This document shows positions 31,048-40,598 of a DNA stretch of 64,000 nt, one piece after another (positions within the stretch are counted from its first letter, which is position 1; every line of letters starts with the position of its first letter). Both the position numbers and the translations under genes were made by a program. The notes below the pieces were generated by a model. The model was not told the origin of the DNA, ran no database searches, and saw only the letters and a list, made by a program, of their open reading frames with translations. The stretch comes from Micromonospora kangleipakensis (GTDB lineage Bacteria > Actinomycetota > Actinomycetes > Mycobacteriales > Micromonosporaceae): contig NZ_SHLD01000001.1 in NCBI RefSeq assembly GCF_004217615.1, positions 1,302,001 through 1,366,000 of the forward strand, written 5' to 3'.

Positions 31048-33051
31048 CTAGTTGGTGAAGGTGAAGTAGCGGTAGGCGCCGTACGTCGTGTAGTTGAGGC
31101 TGTCGCCAGAGGTGCCGGCGATGTAGGCGGCGCGGACCCGGTACTTGACGCCGGTGCTGTGCGTGCCGGTGAGGGTGTACGTGGACTTGCCGGTGCTGCT
31201 CAGCGGCAGCATGTACGACTTCCAGGCGCGCCACGTGCCGCTGGCGTAGTACTCGAAGATGAGCTTCTGCTTGCGCCCGGCGTTCGGGGTCATGGTGGTG
31301 GTGAAGACCGGATTCGTGGTCTTGCGGTAGTAGTAGTAGCCGCTGCTGGTCTTGTAGTAGCCGCTGACGGCCGTACTCACGCTGACGTTGGTGTAGACGG
31401 TCGACTTGACCGACAGCGGCGCGTACCTGGCGTCGCCGGTGAAGACCGCGGTGACAGTGGTGTTGCGGGTCAGGGTCAGGTTGGCGGTCAGGTTGCCGCT
31501 GCTGTCGACGACACCCTTCTTGAGCAGCTTGTTGCCCTGGTCGGTGCCAGCCGGGTCGGCCCAGATCTCCACGGTCCGGTTGGTGTAGGTGCTGCCCAGG
31601 TGGGCGGTCATGGCGACGGTCGCCCCGTAGGCGTTGACGGTGCCGTTGCGGTTCAGCGTCAAGGCCGGCGTGGCCCGGGACACCGTGACCGTGGCGGTGG
31701 CCGTGGCGCCGAGATGGGTGGCATCGCCGGCGTACCTGACGGTGTAGGTGACCTTGCCGCCGGCCGGCGGGGCGTCGGTGACCGTAAAGTTGCCCGACGC
31801 GTCCGTGGTCACGTCGGCGAGCGCCTTGCCGGACGTCGATTCCATGTCGGTACGGGTCACGGTCAGCGCGGTGCCGGCCGGGAGCGAGCCGGTGATCGTG
31901 CCGGCGATGGTGAGCGACGCCGCTCGGGCGGCGCTGGTCGGGGTGGTCAGTGTGATCGTGGTGGCGACCGGCTCGTTCAGCGCCCGGAAGCCGATCAGGC
32001 CGTTGTTGTCGGTGACGACGAACAGGCGAGGGCCGTTCGGCTGCCAGACGATGCCGTTCACCATCACCTGGTCGGGGCCCGGATGGTTGAAGAGCGTGGA
32101 GCCCGGCATGTCGAAGGCCTGCCGCGCGGTGGTGGATCCGGCGTCGTAGGTGTAGAGGTCGGGCGTGCCGATTTCGGTGCGGGTGGCGACAGCGACCCGG
32201 CCGTCCGGGGCGGTGTCCACCGCGTAGCCCACGGTGTTCAGGTAGCTGCCGACCGTCGAGAGATCGGTGCTGGACAGCTGGAGCGCGCCACCGGCACCGC
32301 CCACCACCACCTGGCTGCCGTCCGCGGAGAGCGCGAGGTCTCGCAGGTAGCTGAGGCCGTCGATGGACTTCTCGACGATCTTCTGCTCGCTTCCGGCCGA
32401 GACGTCGTAGACGACGACCCGGCTTCCGGAGGTGCCGCTGCCGTCGGAGAGTGCGATCAGGTTGGGTGCGCCCGGGTTGGCGGCGATGAGCGGCGCGCCG
32501 TAGTACGGGCTGATGCCGGTGAAGCTGTGCAGCGTCACGGCGGAGGAGGCCGGGTCGATCGAGCCGAAGTTGCCGCTCGCGCCGCCGTCGTCGTAGGAGA
32601 ACCAGAGACGACCGCCGGCCACGACGACGTCACGCGGGTAGATCCTGTCGCCGAGGGTGATGCGCCCGGTTTCGGCGTACGTCGTCGTGGAGTACGCGAT
32701 GATGACGTGCGAGTTGGGCACGGCGGCGTAGAGGGTGCTGGAGTCGGCGGCCAGCGTCAGCCCCGCGACGCCGGGAAGGTTGGTGACGGTCGAGCCACCC
32801 GACCCGGTATAGGTGGTGGACGCGATCACGCCGTTCTTCGGGTCACTCGCGATCAGCCTCTGGTGCATGCCGTCGACCACAAGGTCGCCGAGCGAATCCA
32901 GGAGGGCCGGGAAGAAGTACTGGTTATCCGCCGGCGGTGTGATGACCTCGGTATCGGCCAGCGCTGAGCCTGTGCCGGAAGAGACGAAGAACCCGGTAGC
33001 CCCCGCCAGAACGGCAGCGGCCACAACCGCACGAACACTCCGTGTGCGCAC
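31048..33051 (-). CDS. Secreted beta-propeller (YncE-like) protein with Ig-like repeats
   Basis: 667 residues. The signal peptide (1 to about 32) has RSVRAVVAAAVLAGATGFF and an AxA-type cleavage region (ALADTE). Residues of about 40-375 form repeats with phrases such as LTLAADSSTLYAAVPNS and LALSADGSQVVVGGAGG, a YncE-type propeller. Two Ig-like (Big/bacterial) repeats follow at about 378-465 and 466-560 (TVRYAGDATHLGATATATVTV; VFTGDARYAPLSVKS). The last 90 residues are Tyr-rich (SGYYKTSSGYYYYRK) and may be another beta domain. No LPXTG or membrane anchor is present, so it is probably released or wall-associated. Start is GTG 33051. Confidence 0.83.
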   Translation of the reverse strand: MRTRSVRAVVAAAVLAGATGFFVSSGTGSALADTEVITPPADNQYFFPALLDSLGDLVVDGMHQRLIASDPKNGVIASTTYTGSGGSTVTNLPGVAGLTLAADSSTLYAAVPNSHVIIAYSTTTYAETGRITLGDRIYPRDVVVAGGRLWFSYDDGGASGNFGSIDPASSAVTLHSFTGISPYYGAPLIAANPGAPNLIALSDGSGTSGSRVVVYDVSAGSEQKIVEKSIDGLSYLRDLALSADGSQVVVGGAGGALQLSSTDLSTVGSYLNTVGYAVDTAPDGRVAVATRTEIGTPDLYTYDAGSTTARQAFDMPGSTLFNHPGPDQVMVNGIVWQPNGPRLFVVTDNNGLIGFRALNEPVATTITLTTPTSAARAASLTIAGTITGSLPAGTALTVTRTDMESTSGKALADVTTDASGNFTVTDAPPAGGKVTYTVRYAGDATHLGATATATVTVSRATPALTLNRNGTVNAYGATVAMTAHLGSTYTNRTVEIWADPAGTDQGNKLLKKGVVDSSGNLTANLTLTRNTTVTAVFTGDARYAPLSVKSTVYTNVSVSTAVSGYYKTSSGYYYYRKTTNPVFTTTMTPNAGRKQKLIFEYYASGTWRAWKSYMLPLSSTGKSTYTLTGTHSTGVKYRVRAAYIAGTSGDSLNYTTYGAYRYFTFTN

Positions 33052-34309
33052 GCAGCACCCCCATGATTCACGCGCCCCAACTCAGAGCACGGCCAAGCGA
33101 GGCTACGCGAGAGTCCTTCATCCCCGTCCATCATCCAAACGGCCGAAACGATGTGAGCTTCCCGGTTTACCGGACGGCTTCCGTGTGCTCGTCAGGCTGA
33201 ACGTGGCGGCGCCACCTGGGGCTGCCGCTCCTACATCGGCTTCCTACTCAGCCGGATGCCGGGGCGGACTGGGACGGTCCGTCAGAGACGTGCGGTCAGC
33301 GGCGTGCCCGGACGCTGCGTTGGGTCACGCAAAAGCGGAGGCGGCCGCCGACCTCGGGTCGCCGCGAATAAGCGGCGGCGTCCGATAGCGGCTGCCAGCA
33401 TCGACGGCCGTTCGGGACGAAGAGGTCACGCTCCGCCACACCCCCAGATGATTAGCCGTGTGGGGTGGTGGACGGGCCAGTTTGCGACAACACCGACCCG
33501 GGTTGCTGGAGGCAGCCGACCGGACATTCCTGACGGCAGCATGACGACAACAGCGTCTGTTCCCGTAACAACGACCCCACAGCCAGCAGCCGCTTACGCA
33601 TCGGCAAAAGCGCGTGTATGACCGGACGCCTGGATCTGAAAATCGGAAGGTCGGCGGTGGAAACACCGCGACGCGCCGTCGCCCAATGCCCCACGAGTCA
33701 GCAGGAAGTCAGCGAAACGCCGTGGTGCGCGATCGACAGCGACGGTCGCGGCCGGCAGACACCGAGGGCAGGACCACAGGGAACAACACCCGCTGACACT
33801 GGCCGACAACGCCGACCAGGCTCCCCCCGGCGGGGGTCAGGTCCGGCCGGAGCGCCGGCGGGAACGCTGTCGACAGCAACACAGTGGACGGCGGCCGTAC
33901 CACCGGAGCTCCACCTGCACGGCGGGGCGTGTCCAGGCACCGGGAGCATTTCGACCGTGAGCGGCAGTTTGTCGCGGCGAACGCCCGGGCACTCCGGGAT
34001 CTTGACTGTGGCACCGTCGCCGCGGACCGCACCCGTCCAGTAGCTGGCCCGGGGCGCTCCAAGGCGATCTTCACCTCGCCCGGATCGGCGGCCTCAGCCG
34101 CTTGGACTCGGAGTGTTCGTTGTCGAGTCGAGGAAGGCGCTAACGGCTGAGTCGTTTACGACATCAGGTCCATAGCGAGTACGAAGGACAAGTGGTCCCG
34201 GCGCATGTCCCCGAGGCTCGCACAGTTATCAGCTCCGTCTCTGGGACGTGGGGGTGTCGGGGTGACCCGGACACCGCAACATCCCGGAGGCGGAGCCGAT
34301 CAACGCAGG
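33052..34309. other. 1.26-kb stretch without a recognisable gene
   Basis: Lower GC than the flanks. Frames of 60-190 codons on both strands read as low-complexity or have no ribosome site and no family resemblance. It contains a small perfect hairpin (CGCCGC-GAATAA-GCGGCG near 33361) and a terminator-like stem (34253-34275) next to the XPB stop. It is probably decayed sequence or a long intergenic region; an unannotated RNA cannot be excluded. Confidence 0.5.
34253..34275. terminator. Stem-loop downstream of the XPB-type helicase
   Basis: GGTGTC...GACACC with extra GGGT/ACCC pairs inside, about 35 bp past the stop of the leftward gene. Confidence 0.35.
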
Positions 34310-35989
34310 TCAGTCCACACTCGGCAGCTTCGGGCCGAGGACGTCGTCGGCGTCCACGATGGTGTAGGCGTACCCCTGCTCGGCGAGGAAGCGCTGCCGG
34401 TGGGCGGCGTACTCGGTGTCGATGGTGTCCCGGGAGACCACCGTGTAGAAGTGCGCCTGCCGGCCGTCGGCCTTCGGCCGCAGCACCCGGCCGAGCCGCT
34501 GCGCCTCCTCCTGCCGCGAGCCGAACGTGCCCGACACCTGGATCGCCACCGCCGCCTCGGGCAGGTCGATCGAGAAGTTGCCGACCTTGGAGATGACCAG
34601 GGTGCGGATCTCCCCGGAGCGGAACGCGTCAAACAGCCGCTCCCGCTCCTTGTTGGTCGTCGAACCCTGGATGATCGGCGCGTCGAGGTATTCGCCGAGC
34701 TGGTGCAGCTGGTCGATGTACGCGCCGATGACCAGCACCTGGTCGTTCGGGTGCCGGTCCACGAGCGCGCGAACCACCGGCAGCTTGGTCCGGGCGGTCG
34801 CCGCCATCCGGTACCGCTCCTCGGCCTCCGCCGTCGCGTACGTCATCCGCTCCGCGTCGGTCAGCGTGACCCGTACCTCGGTGCACTCGGCCGGGGCGAT
34901 CCAGCCCTGCGACTCGATGTCCTTCCACGGCGCGTCGTACCGCTTGGGGCCGATCAGGCTGAACACGTCGCCCTCCCGGCCGTCCTCGCGGACCAGCGTC
35001 GCCGTCAGCCCTAGCCGGCGGCGGGCCTGGAGGTCCGCGGTGAACCGGAAGATCGGCGCGGGCAGCAGGTGCACCTCGTCGTAGATGACCAGGCCCCAGT
35101 CGCGGGCGCCGAACAGGTCCAGGTGGGTGAACTGGCCGCCGCGCCGCGAGGTGAGCACCTGGTACGTGGCGATGGTGACCGGACGGATCTCCTTGCGCTC
35201 GCCCGAGTACTCGCCGATCTCCTCCTCGGTCAGCGAGGTGCGGGCGATCAGCTCCCGCTTCCACTGCCGGCCCGCCACGGTGTTGGTCACCAGGATCAGG
35301 GTGGTCGCCTTCGCCTCGGCCATCGCCGCCGCGCCGACCAGCGTCTTGCCCGCGCCGCAGGGGAGCACGACCACGCCCGACCCGCCGGCCCAGAACGCCT
35401 CCACGGCCTCCCGCTGGTACGACCGCAGCGTCCACGGCTTGCGCCCGTCCTTGCCGGCCTCGGCCAGCTCGATCGGGTGCGCCTCGCCGTCGACGTACCC
35501 GGCCAGGTCCTCCGCCGGCCAGCCCAGCTTCAGCAGCGCCTGCTTGAGCCGGCCCCGCTCGGACGGGTGCACCTGGATGGTGTCGTCGTCGATCCGGTCG
35601 CCGAGCATGCCGGCGAGCTTCTTGCTCTTGGCGACCTCGATCAGCACCAGCCGGTCCAGCGCGCGCAGCACCAGGCCGTGCGCCGGGTCGTTGGCGAGCT
35701 GGAGCCGGCCGTACCGGTCCATCGTCTCGGCCACGTCCACCAGCAGCCCGTGCGGCACCGGGTAGCGGGAGTACTTGATCAGCGTGTCCACCACGCCCTC
35801 GGCGTCGTGGCCGGCGGCCCGGGCGTTCCACAGCCCCAGCGGGGTCAGCCGGTAGGTGTGCACGTGCTCGGGAGAGCGCTCCAGCTCGGCGAAGGGCGCG
35901 ATCGCCATCCGGCACGCCTGCGCGTCCGGGTGGTCGATCTCCAGCAGCAGGGTCTTGTCCGACTGCACGATCAGTGGTCCACCGCTCAC
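34310..35989 (-). CDS. XPB/Rad25-type DNA repair helicase
   Basis: 559-residue superfamily 2 helicase like archaeal and eukaryotic XPB. An N-terminal damage-recognition-like region (1 to about 170) precedes RPWTLRSYQREAVEAFW-like Q motif (KPWTLRSYQREAVEAFW). Walker A is VLPCGAGKTLVGA, motif II is VIYDEVHLLP, and the second RecA domain has KVGNFSIDLPEAAVAIQ and the arginine finger QRLGRVLRP. It is predicted to unwind 3'-5' in repair; its role in bacteria is poorly known. GTG 35989 follows GGGAGAGGG and gives the family N-terminus. A helicase-associated-domain protein gene lies nearby on the same strand. Confidence 0.93.
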   Translation of the reverse strand: MSGGPLIVQSDKTLLLEIDHPDAQACRMAIAPFAELERSPEHVHTYRLTPLGLWNARAAGHDAEGVVDTLIKYSRYPVPHGLLVDVAETMDRYGRLQLANDPAHGLVLRALDRLVLIEVAKSKKLAGMLGDRIDDDTIQVHPSERGRLKQALLKLGWPAEDLAGYVDGEAHPIELAEAGKDGRKPWTLRSYQREAVEAFWAGGSGVVVLPCGAGKTLVGAAAMAEAKATTLILVTNTVAGRQWKRELIARTSLTEEEIGEYSGERKEIRPVTIATYQVLTSRRGGQFTHLDLFGARDWGLVIYDEVHLLPAPIFRFTADLQARRRLGLTATLVREDGREGDVFSLIGPKRYDAPWKDIESQGWIAPAECTEVRVTLTDAERMTYATAEAEERYRMAATARTKLPVVRALVDRHPNDQVLVIGAYIDQLHQLGEYLDAPIIQGSTTNKERERLFDAFRSGEIRTLVISKVGNFSIDLPEAAVAIQVSGTFGSRQEEAQRLGRVLRPKADGRQAHFYTVVSRDTIDTEYAAHRQRFLAEQGYAYTIVDADDVLGPKLPSVD

Positions 35990-36162
35990 GCCAGCGCCCT
36001 CTCCCTTGCCGGATTTCCTCGCCCGTCGGCCGGCTGACCTGCCGAAGGCGGACCATCCAGTGTTGCACGCGGGAAGGTGTCCGGAAAAAGTCACGGCCGG
36101 CAGGCAACGTGCTGGTCTTCCCGCACGTCTAGAGAGCGGAACAACTGTCCAGGGGAGGGCCC

Positions 36163-37038
36163 ATGCAGCATGTCCGGTTTGTCGCCCGGGCCGTCGCCCT
36201 GGCAGCGGTTCTGCTGGTCGGCGTCGGTGCGTGCGCGCTCGATCCGCAGGGCGACGGATCCGGCGCTGCCGCGCCGGCCCCCGTCGGCGTGACGGAACGG
36301 GCATCGGGGGCGAGCGCGGCGCCCACGCCGGGCCAACCGACCGGGTCCCCGCCGGCGCAGCCGAGCCGGACGGCCACGCCGAAGCCCAGCCGCACGGCGA
36401 CACCGAAGCCGAGCGCCACGCCGAAGCCGAGCAGCTCCGGCTTCACCGGCTGCCCGCAGGGCGAGCACCAACGGGCCGTGGAGACGTACCTGGCCCGGTT
36501 GGGCGGGTTCGGGAAGCTGACCGTGGACGGCCGGCAGTCCGCCGCCGACTGCGCCGCCATCAAGCGGTTCCAGCGCCGCTACGGCATCAGCCCGGCCGCG
36601 GGCCGCGCCGGCGCCACCACGTACGACGTGGCGAAGCGGCTCGCCGGCACCGACGTCCGCCGCTGCCGGGCGGGTGCGGGGCTCACCTTCTGCATCGACC
36701 TGACCCGGCAGACCGTCTGGGCGATGCGCGGCGGCACGGTGGTCATGGGGCCCACCGTCACCCGCACCGGCATGGCCGGGTACGCGACCCCGACCGGCAC
36801 CTACCGGGTCGGCGGGCGGAACCTCCGGGAGTGGTCCAACCCGTACGAGGTGTGGCTGCCCTACTGGCAGCGGTTCAACGGCGGGATCGGCTTCCACGAG
36901 ACCACCACGTACCTGCACAACGGGGCGATCGGCTCGCACGGCTGCGTGAACCTGCTGCACGCCGACGCCGTCCGGCTCTGGGAGTTGGGCTCCATCGGCA
37001 CCCGGGTGGTCGTCTTCGGCCGCCGCCCCGGCACCTGA
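36163..37038 (+). CDS. L,D-transpeptidase lipoprotein with a peptidoglycan-binding domain
   Basis: 291 residues. The lipobox LVGVGAC puts the lipidated Cys at 24. Residues of about 40-93 form a Pro/Thr/Lys linker (repeats of TATPKPS). Then comes a PG_binding_1-like domain (about 96-165) and the YkuD catalytic domain with HNGAIGSHGCVNLLHADA, where the Cys of SHGC is the nucleophile and the His three before it assists. It makes 3-3 peptidoglycan crosslinks outside the membrane. AGGGGAGGG precedes the ATG. Confidence 0.93.
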   Translation: MQHVRFVARAVALAAVLLVGVGACALDPQGDGSGAAAPAPVGVTERASGASAAPTPGQPTGSPPAQPSRTATPKPSRTATPKPSATPKPSSSGFTGCPQGEHQRAVETYLARLGGFGKLTVDGRQSAADCAAIKRFQRRYGISPAAGRAGATTYDVAKRLAGTDVRRCRAGAGLTFCIDLTRQTVWAMRGGTVVMGPTVTRTGMAGYATPTGTYRVGGRNLREWSNPYEVWLPYWQRFNGGIGFHETTTYLHNGAIGSHGCVNLLHADAVRLWELGSIGTRVVVFGRRPGT

Positions 37039-37130
37039 TCGGGCCAACCGGATCAGGGTTTTGTCCCCTGTCACCGCCGCCCGCCGGGTGACACGCTGGA
37101 GGTCAGGTCCGCACGGGACGGGGGCGGGAG

Positions 37131-37379
37131 ATGACGGTCGACCACGACGCGATCCACGACGCGATCCCCGACGACGATCGGGCACCGGCCCACGAGGTCT
37201 CCACGGCCGCCCTGGTCGGCTACACGGCGGCCGCCGTCGGCCTGGTCGGCTGGTTCCTCTTCGGGCTGCTGGTGCAGCGGCAGGGCTTCGTCGACTCGGT
37301 CGGCGAGTCGGCCGGCGCCGGGTTCGCGCTGCTGCTGGCCGTCTCGGTGATCGGCACGGTCCGGCGCAACGGGCGCTGA
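37131..37379 (+). CDS. Small two-helix membrane protein
   Basis: 82 residues with an acidic N-terminus (DHDAIHDAIPDDDRAPAHE) and two hydrophobic segments (about 26-47 and 57-76), ending RRNGR. No recognised domain. GGGGCGGGAG precedes the ATG. It is convergent with the helicase-associated gene, with only 9 bp between stop codons. Similar small membrane proteins are common in this genus; function is unknown. Confidence 0.7.
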   Translation: MTVDHDAIHDAIPDDDRAPAHEVSTAALVGYTAAAVGLVGWFLFGLLVQRQGFVDSVGESAGAGFALLLAVSVIGTVRRNGR

Positions 37380-37388
37380 CCGGCCGGC

Positions 37389-39863
37389 TCAGTCCTCCAG
37401 CACCGCCGCGGTGATCCGGTGCAGGGCGAAGGTGTGCAGCATCTCCGTCCGCTCGTCCTCGGCGCGCAGGTAGCCCGCCCCGATCGACACCGGCCGGAGC
37501 AGCCGGGACGCGGTCGCCCCGTGCGCGTCCACGTACCCGACCCAGACCAGCGCCTTGTCGCGGACCGCCTGCTGGAGCACGGCGAGCGCCTCGCTGTGCC
37601 CGTGCGCCGGCGCCGGCCCGGTGCGCGCCACGCCGCCGCGGACCACCGCCGGGGCCCGCCGGGCCGCCCGCGCCGCCGCCTCGCCGCGCCGGATCTGCTC
37701 CACCACGCCGAGCAGCCGGGGCAGCGCCAGCTTCGGCGCCGCCAGCGGGTCGAGGGTCCGGCTGGACACCGGCACCCGGGCCGGCGCCCGCCGGGTCTTC
37801 GGCCGGGCCAGCACCGTCGCGCCGCTGGCGTCCTCCGGCACCGGCGCGTAGCCGGCGTCGCGCAGCGCGATCAGCATCCGTCCCACCTGGTACGGGGTGG
37901 AGAGCACCGTCGGGGCCAGCCGGCGGAACGCCAGCGGCTCCAGCCGCCGGTCGCTCAGCACCTCGGTGAGCAGCGCCTCGTCGTCGCTGCGGACGTAGCC
38001 CCCGGCGGAGCCGACCCGCAGCCCGCCGTGCTTGCGCGCCACGTCGTCCACCAGGTAGGTCAGCCCCTGCGGCACCGGGGTCCGGGACCGGCGGCGGAAC
38101 AGGCTGTGCAGGTCGCCGGCCGAGTAGCCGGCGTCCAGGGCACGCCGGACGCTGGCCGTGGTGACCCGGTGCACGCTGGCCCCGCCCGCCGACTCGTGCT
38201 CGGCCACCACCTCCAGCTCGGCGGCGAGCGCCGGGTCGGGCGGACCGGGCACCACCACGGTCAGGTCGGCCTGCACCAGGAAATGGTCGACCGGGGCGGG
38301 GAGCAGGGCGTCCAGCGCGCGGACGGCGGTGGACGGCTCGCCCGACTCGGCGTCGGAGCGCAGCCCCAGCGGGTCGTCCGCGCCCCGCTCGTCGGCCTCG
38401 GCCACGTCGGCGAGCAGCAGCCGCCCGTACGAGGTGAGCGCGCCGAGCCCGGTCACGCCGAGCTGGGCCGCCTCGGCCAGCACCTCGCGGTGCGCGGTCT
38501 CCCGGCCCCGGGCGCGCCGGGGCGCCCGCCAGTCCAGCAGCTCCAGCACCTCGTCCGGGGTCGGCGCGGTCGCCGGTTCCAGGTCGGCCAGCACCCCCAG
38601 CACGGCCCGACGGGCGGCCGGCGCGCCGGCCCGTTCCGCCTCGGCGGAGAGCACCGAGATCGGCCGGTCCCGGTCGTCCCGCTGGCCGACCAGGCCCACC
38701 TGACGGGTCATGGTCAGCCAGGCCCGGGCCAGCTGCTCCCAGCGCTGCGCGAGCGAACTGGCCCGCCACACCTCGTACCCGCCGGTGGGCAGGACCTGCT
38801 GGTCGCCGCCGTACCGGGTGGTGGCGCTGCCGGTCAGGTCGAGCTCCCCGAGCAGCCCGGCCGCGTACGCCACCTCGAAGAGCAGCGCGGTGGTCGGGTC
38901 GTCCAGGCCGAGGCCCCGGGCCAGCCGGCGCAGGTCGCGGACGCCGACGCCGCCGGAGCGGAGCACCGTGGCCGGTTCGGCGGCGAGCGCCTCCAACAGC
39001 GCCTCGGTGTGGCGTACCACCTCCATGGTCTGCCCGGCCCCGGCGGAGTCGGCGGCCTTCGGCTCCCGCGTCGGGCTCGCCAGCCGGGGTGGGCTGGTGC
39101 GCAGCGGGCCGAGCGGGCCGCTGTCCCGACGCAGCAGCAGGCCCACCTCGCGGGGGAGTTCGACGGTGCCGCCGTCCTTGCCGCCCGACACCCGCACGAG
39201 CAGCCGGTGGTCGACCAGCCAGCGGATCGGGGAGCCGGTCGGCGCGCCGCCGTTGGTGGCGTCCGGGGGCAGGCTGTCCTCCGCGCCGACGGCGGGGGCC
39301 TGCAGCGCGCCCGGGGGCACGCTGCCCACCGGCGGGCCGGCCGCGAGCCGGTCCAGGATCGCCCGGGCTGACGGGGGAGCGGCCAGCAGCGTCCGGCGCA
39401 GCTTCGCCGGGTCCGCGCAGAGGGCCGCCGTGCGTGGGTCCAGGTCCGCCGCCGGTCGGCCCAGTCCCGCCGGGTACGGGGAGACCTCGTCGACGCCGGC
39501 CACCACGTGCAGGTCGTGCTCGGGGCCGTAGAGCAGGAAGAGCGCGCGGAGCCTGCTCACCGCGGCGCGGACGGCGGTCGGGGCGGGCGGGTGCGGGCCG
39601 GCGGTGGCCATCGCCAGGATCGCCTCGGTGGCGGTGCCCCCGGACCCGGGGTCGCGGGTGAGCCGGGCGGCGTCGAGGATCTGGAGGGTGAACTGGTCCA
39701 GCCCGTCGAGGGCGCGGGCCACGGAGACCCGGGACTGGGCGCGGATGGCCAGGGCGGAGATGTCGGCCGGCACCGGCACGACGAGGTCCGGCCGCAGTTG
39801 GAGCAGGGCGGCGAGGGACTCGTCGGGGAGCGTCCGCAGCTGGTCGGCGAGTGAGGTGGTCAT
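37389..39863 (-). CDS. Helicase-associated domain protein (XPB/Ssl2-like N-terminal helicase domain family)
   Basis: 824 residues. The N-terminus (LADQLRTLPDESLAALLQLRPDLV) and the C-terminal block (VRDKALVWVGYVDAHGATASRLLRPVSI, quoted in part) define a large actinomycete family annotated as helicase-associated or helicase C-terminal-like. No Walker motifs are seen, so it is not a motor itself. The C-terminal part resembles WYL/WCX-type ligand domains. It lies on the same strand as the XPB helicase about 1.4 kb away, with two genes on the other strand between them. A role as its partner is suspected from the pairing, not shown. Confidence 0.8.
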   Translation of the reverse strand: MTTSLADQLRTLPDESLAALLQLRPDLVVPVPADISALAIRAQSRVSVARALDGLDQFTLQILDAARLTRDPGSGGTATEAILAMATAGPHPPAPTAVRAAVSRLRALFLLYGPEHDLHVVAGVDEVSPYPAGLGRPAADLDPRTAALCADPAKLRRTLLAAPPSARAILDRLAAGPPVGSVPPGALQAPAVGAEDSLPPDATNGGAPTGSPIRWLVDHRLLVRVSGGKDGGTVELPREVGLLLRRDSGPLGPLRTSPPRLASPTREPKAADSAGAGQTMEVVRHTEALLEALAAEPATVLRSGGVGVRDLRRLARGLGLDDPTTALLFEVAYAAGLLGELDLTGSATTRYGGDQQVLPTGGYEVWRASSLAQRWEQLARAWLTMTRQVGLVGQRDDRDRPISVLSAEAERAGAPAARRAVLGVLADLEPATAPTPDEVLELLDWRAPRRARGRETAHREVLAEAAQLGVTGLGALTSYGRLLLADVAEADERGADDPLGLRSDAESGEPSTAVRALDALLPAPVDHFLVQADLTVVVPGPPDPALAAELEVVAEHESAGGASVHRVTTASVRRALDAGYSAGDLHSLFRRRSRTPVPQGLTYLVDDVARKHGGLRVGSAGGYVRSDDEALLTEVLSDRRLEPLAFRRLAPTVLSTPYQVGRMLIALRDAGYAPVPEDASGATVLARPKTRRAPARVPVSSRTLDPLAAPKLALPRLLGVVEQIRRGEAAARAARRAPAVVRGGVARTGPAPAHGHSEALAVLQQAVRDKALVWVGYVDAHGATASRLLRPVSIGAGYLRAEDERTEMLHTFALHRITAAVLED

Positions 39864-39934
39864 CGTCGTTCCACGCTAGCCCGGCCGGGGGCCGTCCCGC
39901 CCCTCGGACGTCCGGCTCGCCGGGGTTGGGCGGG

Positions 39935-39940
39935 TACGTT
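39935..39940 (+). promoter_or_regulatory. -10 hexamer for a leaderless HAD transcript
   Basis: TACGTT ends 6 nt before ATG 39947; no SD. Confidence 0.5.
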
Positions 39941-39946
39941 CTCGGC

Positions 39947-40570
39947 ATGCCTGCTCTGATGGTCGGTTTCGACCTCGACATGACCCTGGTCGACTCCCGT
40001 CCCGGGATCGCGGCGGCCTACCGGGCCCTGACCGCGCGGACCGGTGTGTACGTGGACGCCGACGCGGCGGTGTCCCGGCTGGGCCCGCCGTTGCGTACCG
40101 AGATCGCCCGGTGGTTCCCGCCGGAGCGGGTGGAGGAGACGGTGACCGCGTACCGGGAGCTCTACCCGGCGTACGCGATCACGCCGACCCTGCCGATGCC
40201 CGGCGCGGCGGCGGCGATCGGGGCCGTGCACGCGCGCGGCGGCCGGGTCATGGTGGTGACCTCGAAGATCGGCCGGCTGGCGAAGCTGCACCTGGACCAC
40301 CTGGGGCTGGCGGTCGACGAGCTGGCCGGGGACCTGTTCGCGGAGGAGAAGGCGACCGCGCTGCGGGAGCACGGGGCCACCCTCTACGTCGGGGACCACG
40401 TGGCGGACATGGTCGCGGCGGAGGCGGCGGGCATCCCGGGCGTGGGGGTGGCGACCGGGCCCTGCTCGCCGGCGGAGTTGTCGGCCGCCGGGGCGCACCT
40501 GGTGCTGGGTGATCTCACCGGATTCCCGGCGGCGCTGGACCGGATCATCGGGCTAGCCTGGGAGCAGTAG
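39947..40570 (+). CDS. HAD family hydrolase (phosphoglycolate phosphatase-like)
   Basis: 207 residues. FDLDMTLVDSRPG (8-20) is motif I with the D-x-D-x-T catalytic pair; VVTSKIGRLAKLHLDHLG is motif II; EEKATALREHGATLYVGDHVADMVAAEAAG carries motifs III-IV (Asp pair in VGDHVADM). The cap is small and helical. It resembles phosphoglycolate or pyrophosphatase-type HADs; the substrate is unknown. ATG 39947 fits both the leaderless pattern and the first strand. It is followed 28 bp later by the cold-shock-domain gene. Confidence 0.88.
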   Translation: MPALMVGFDLDMTLVDSRPGIAAAYRALTARTGVYVDADAAVSRLGPPLRTEIARWFPPERVEETVTAYRELYPAYAITPTLPMPGAAAAIGAVHARGGRVMVVTSKIGRLAKLHLDHLGLAVDELAGDLFAEEKATALREHGATLYVGDHVADMVAAEAAGIPGVGVATGPCSPAELSAAGAHLVLGDLTGFPAALDRIIGLAWEQ

Positions 40571-40598
40571 ACGTCTCGAGCGAAGCAGGGGTTCTCAG

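Noticed and set aside
33594..34150. Several frames of 70-140 codons on both strands
   Set aside because: Arg/Ser/Pro-rich compositions, mutually overlapping, with no ribosome sites or family resemblance.
36091..39981. A very long open frame (over 1,200 codons) on the minus strand, and similar long frames at 9092-11086, 5671-9234 and 43991-46132
   Set aside because: These are shadow frames of high-GC coding sequence or real genes extended upstream. The products are Arg/Pro/Gly-rich with no domains, except where the true gene lies at one end.
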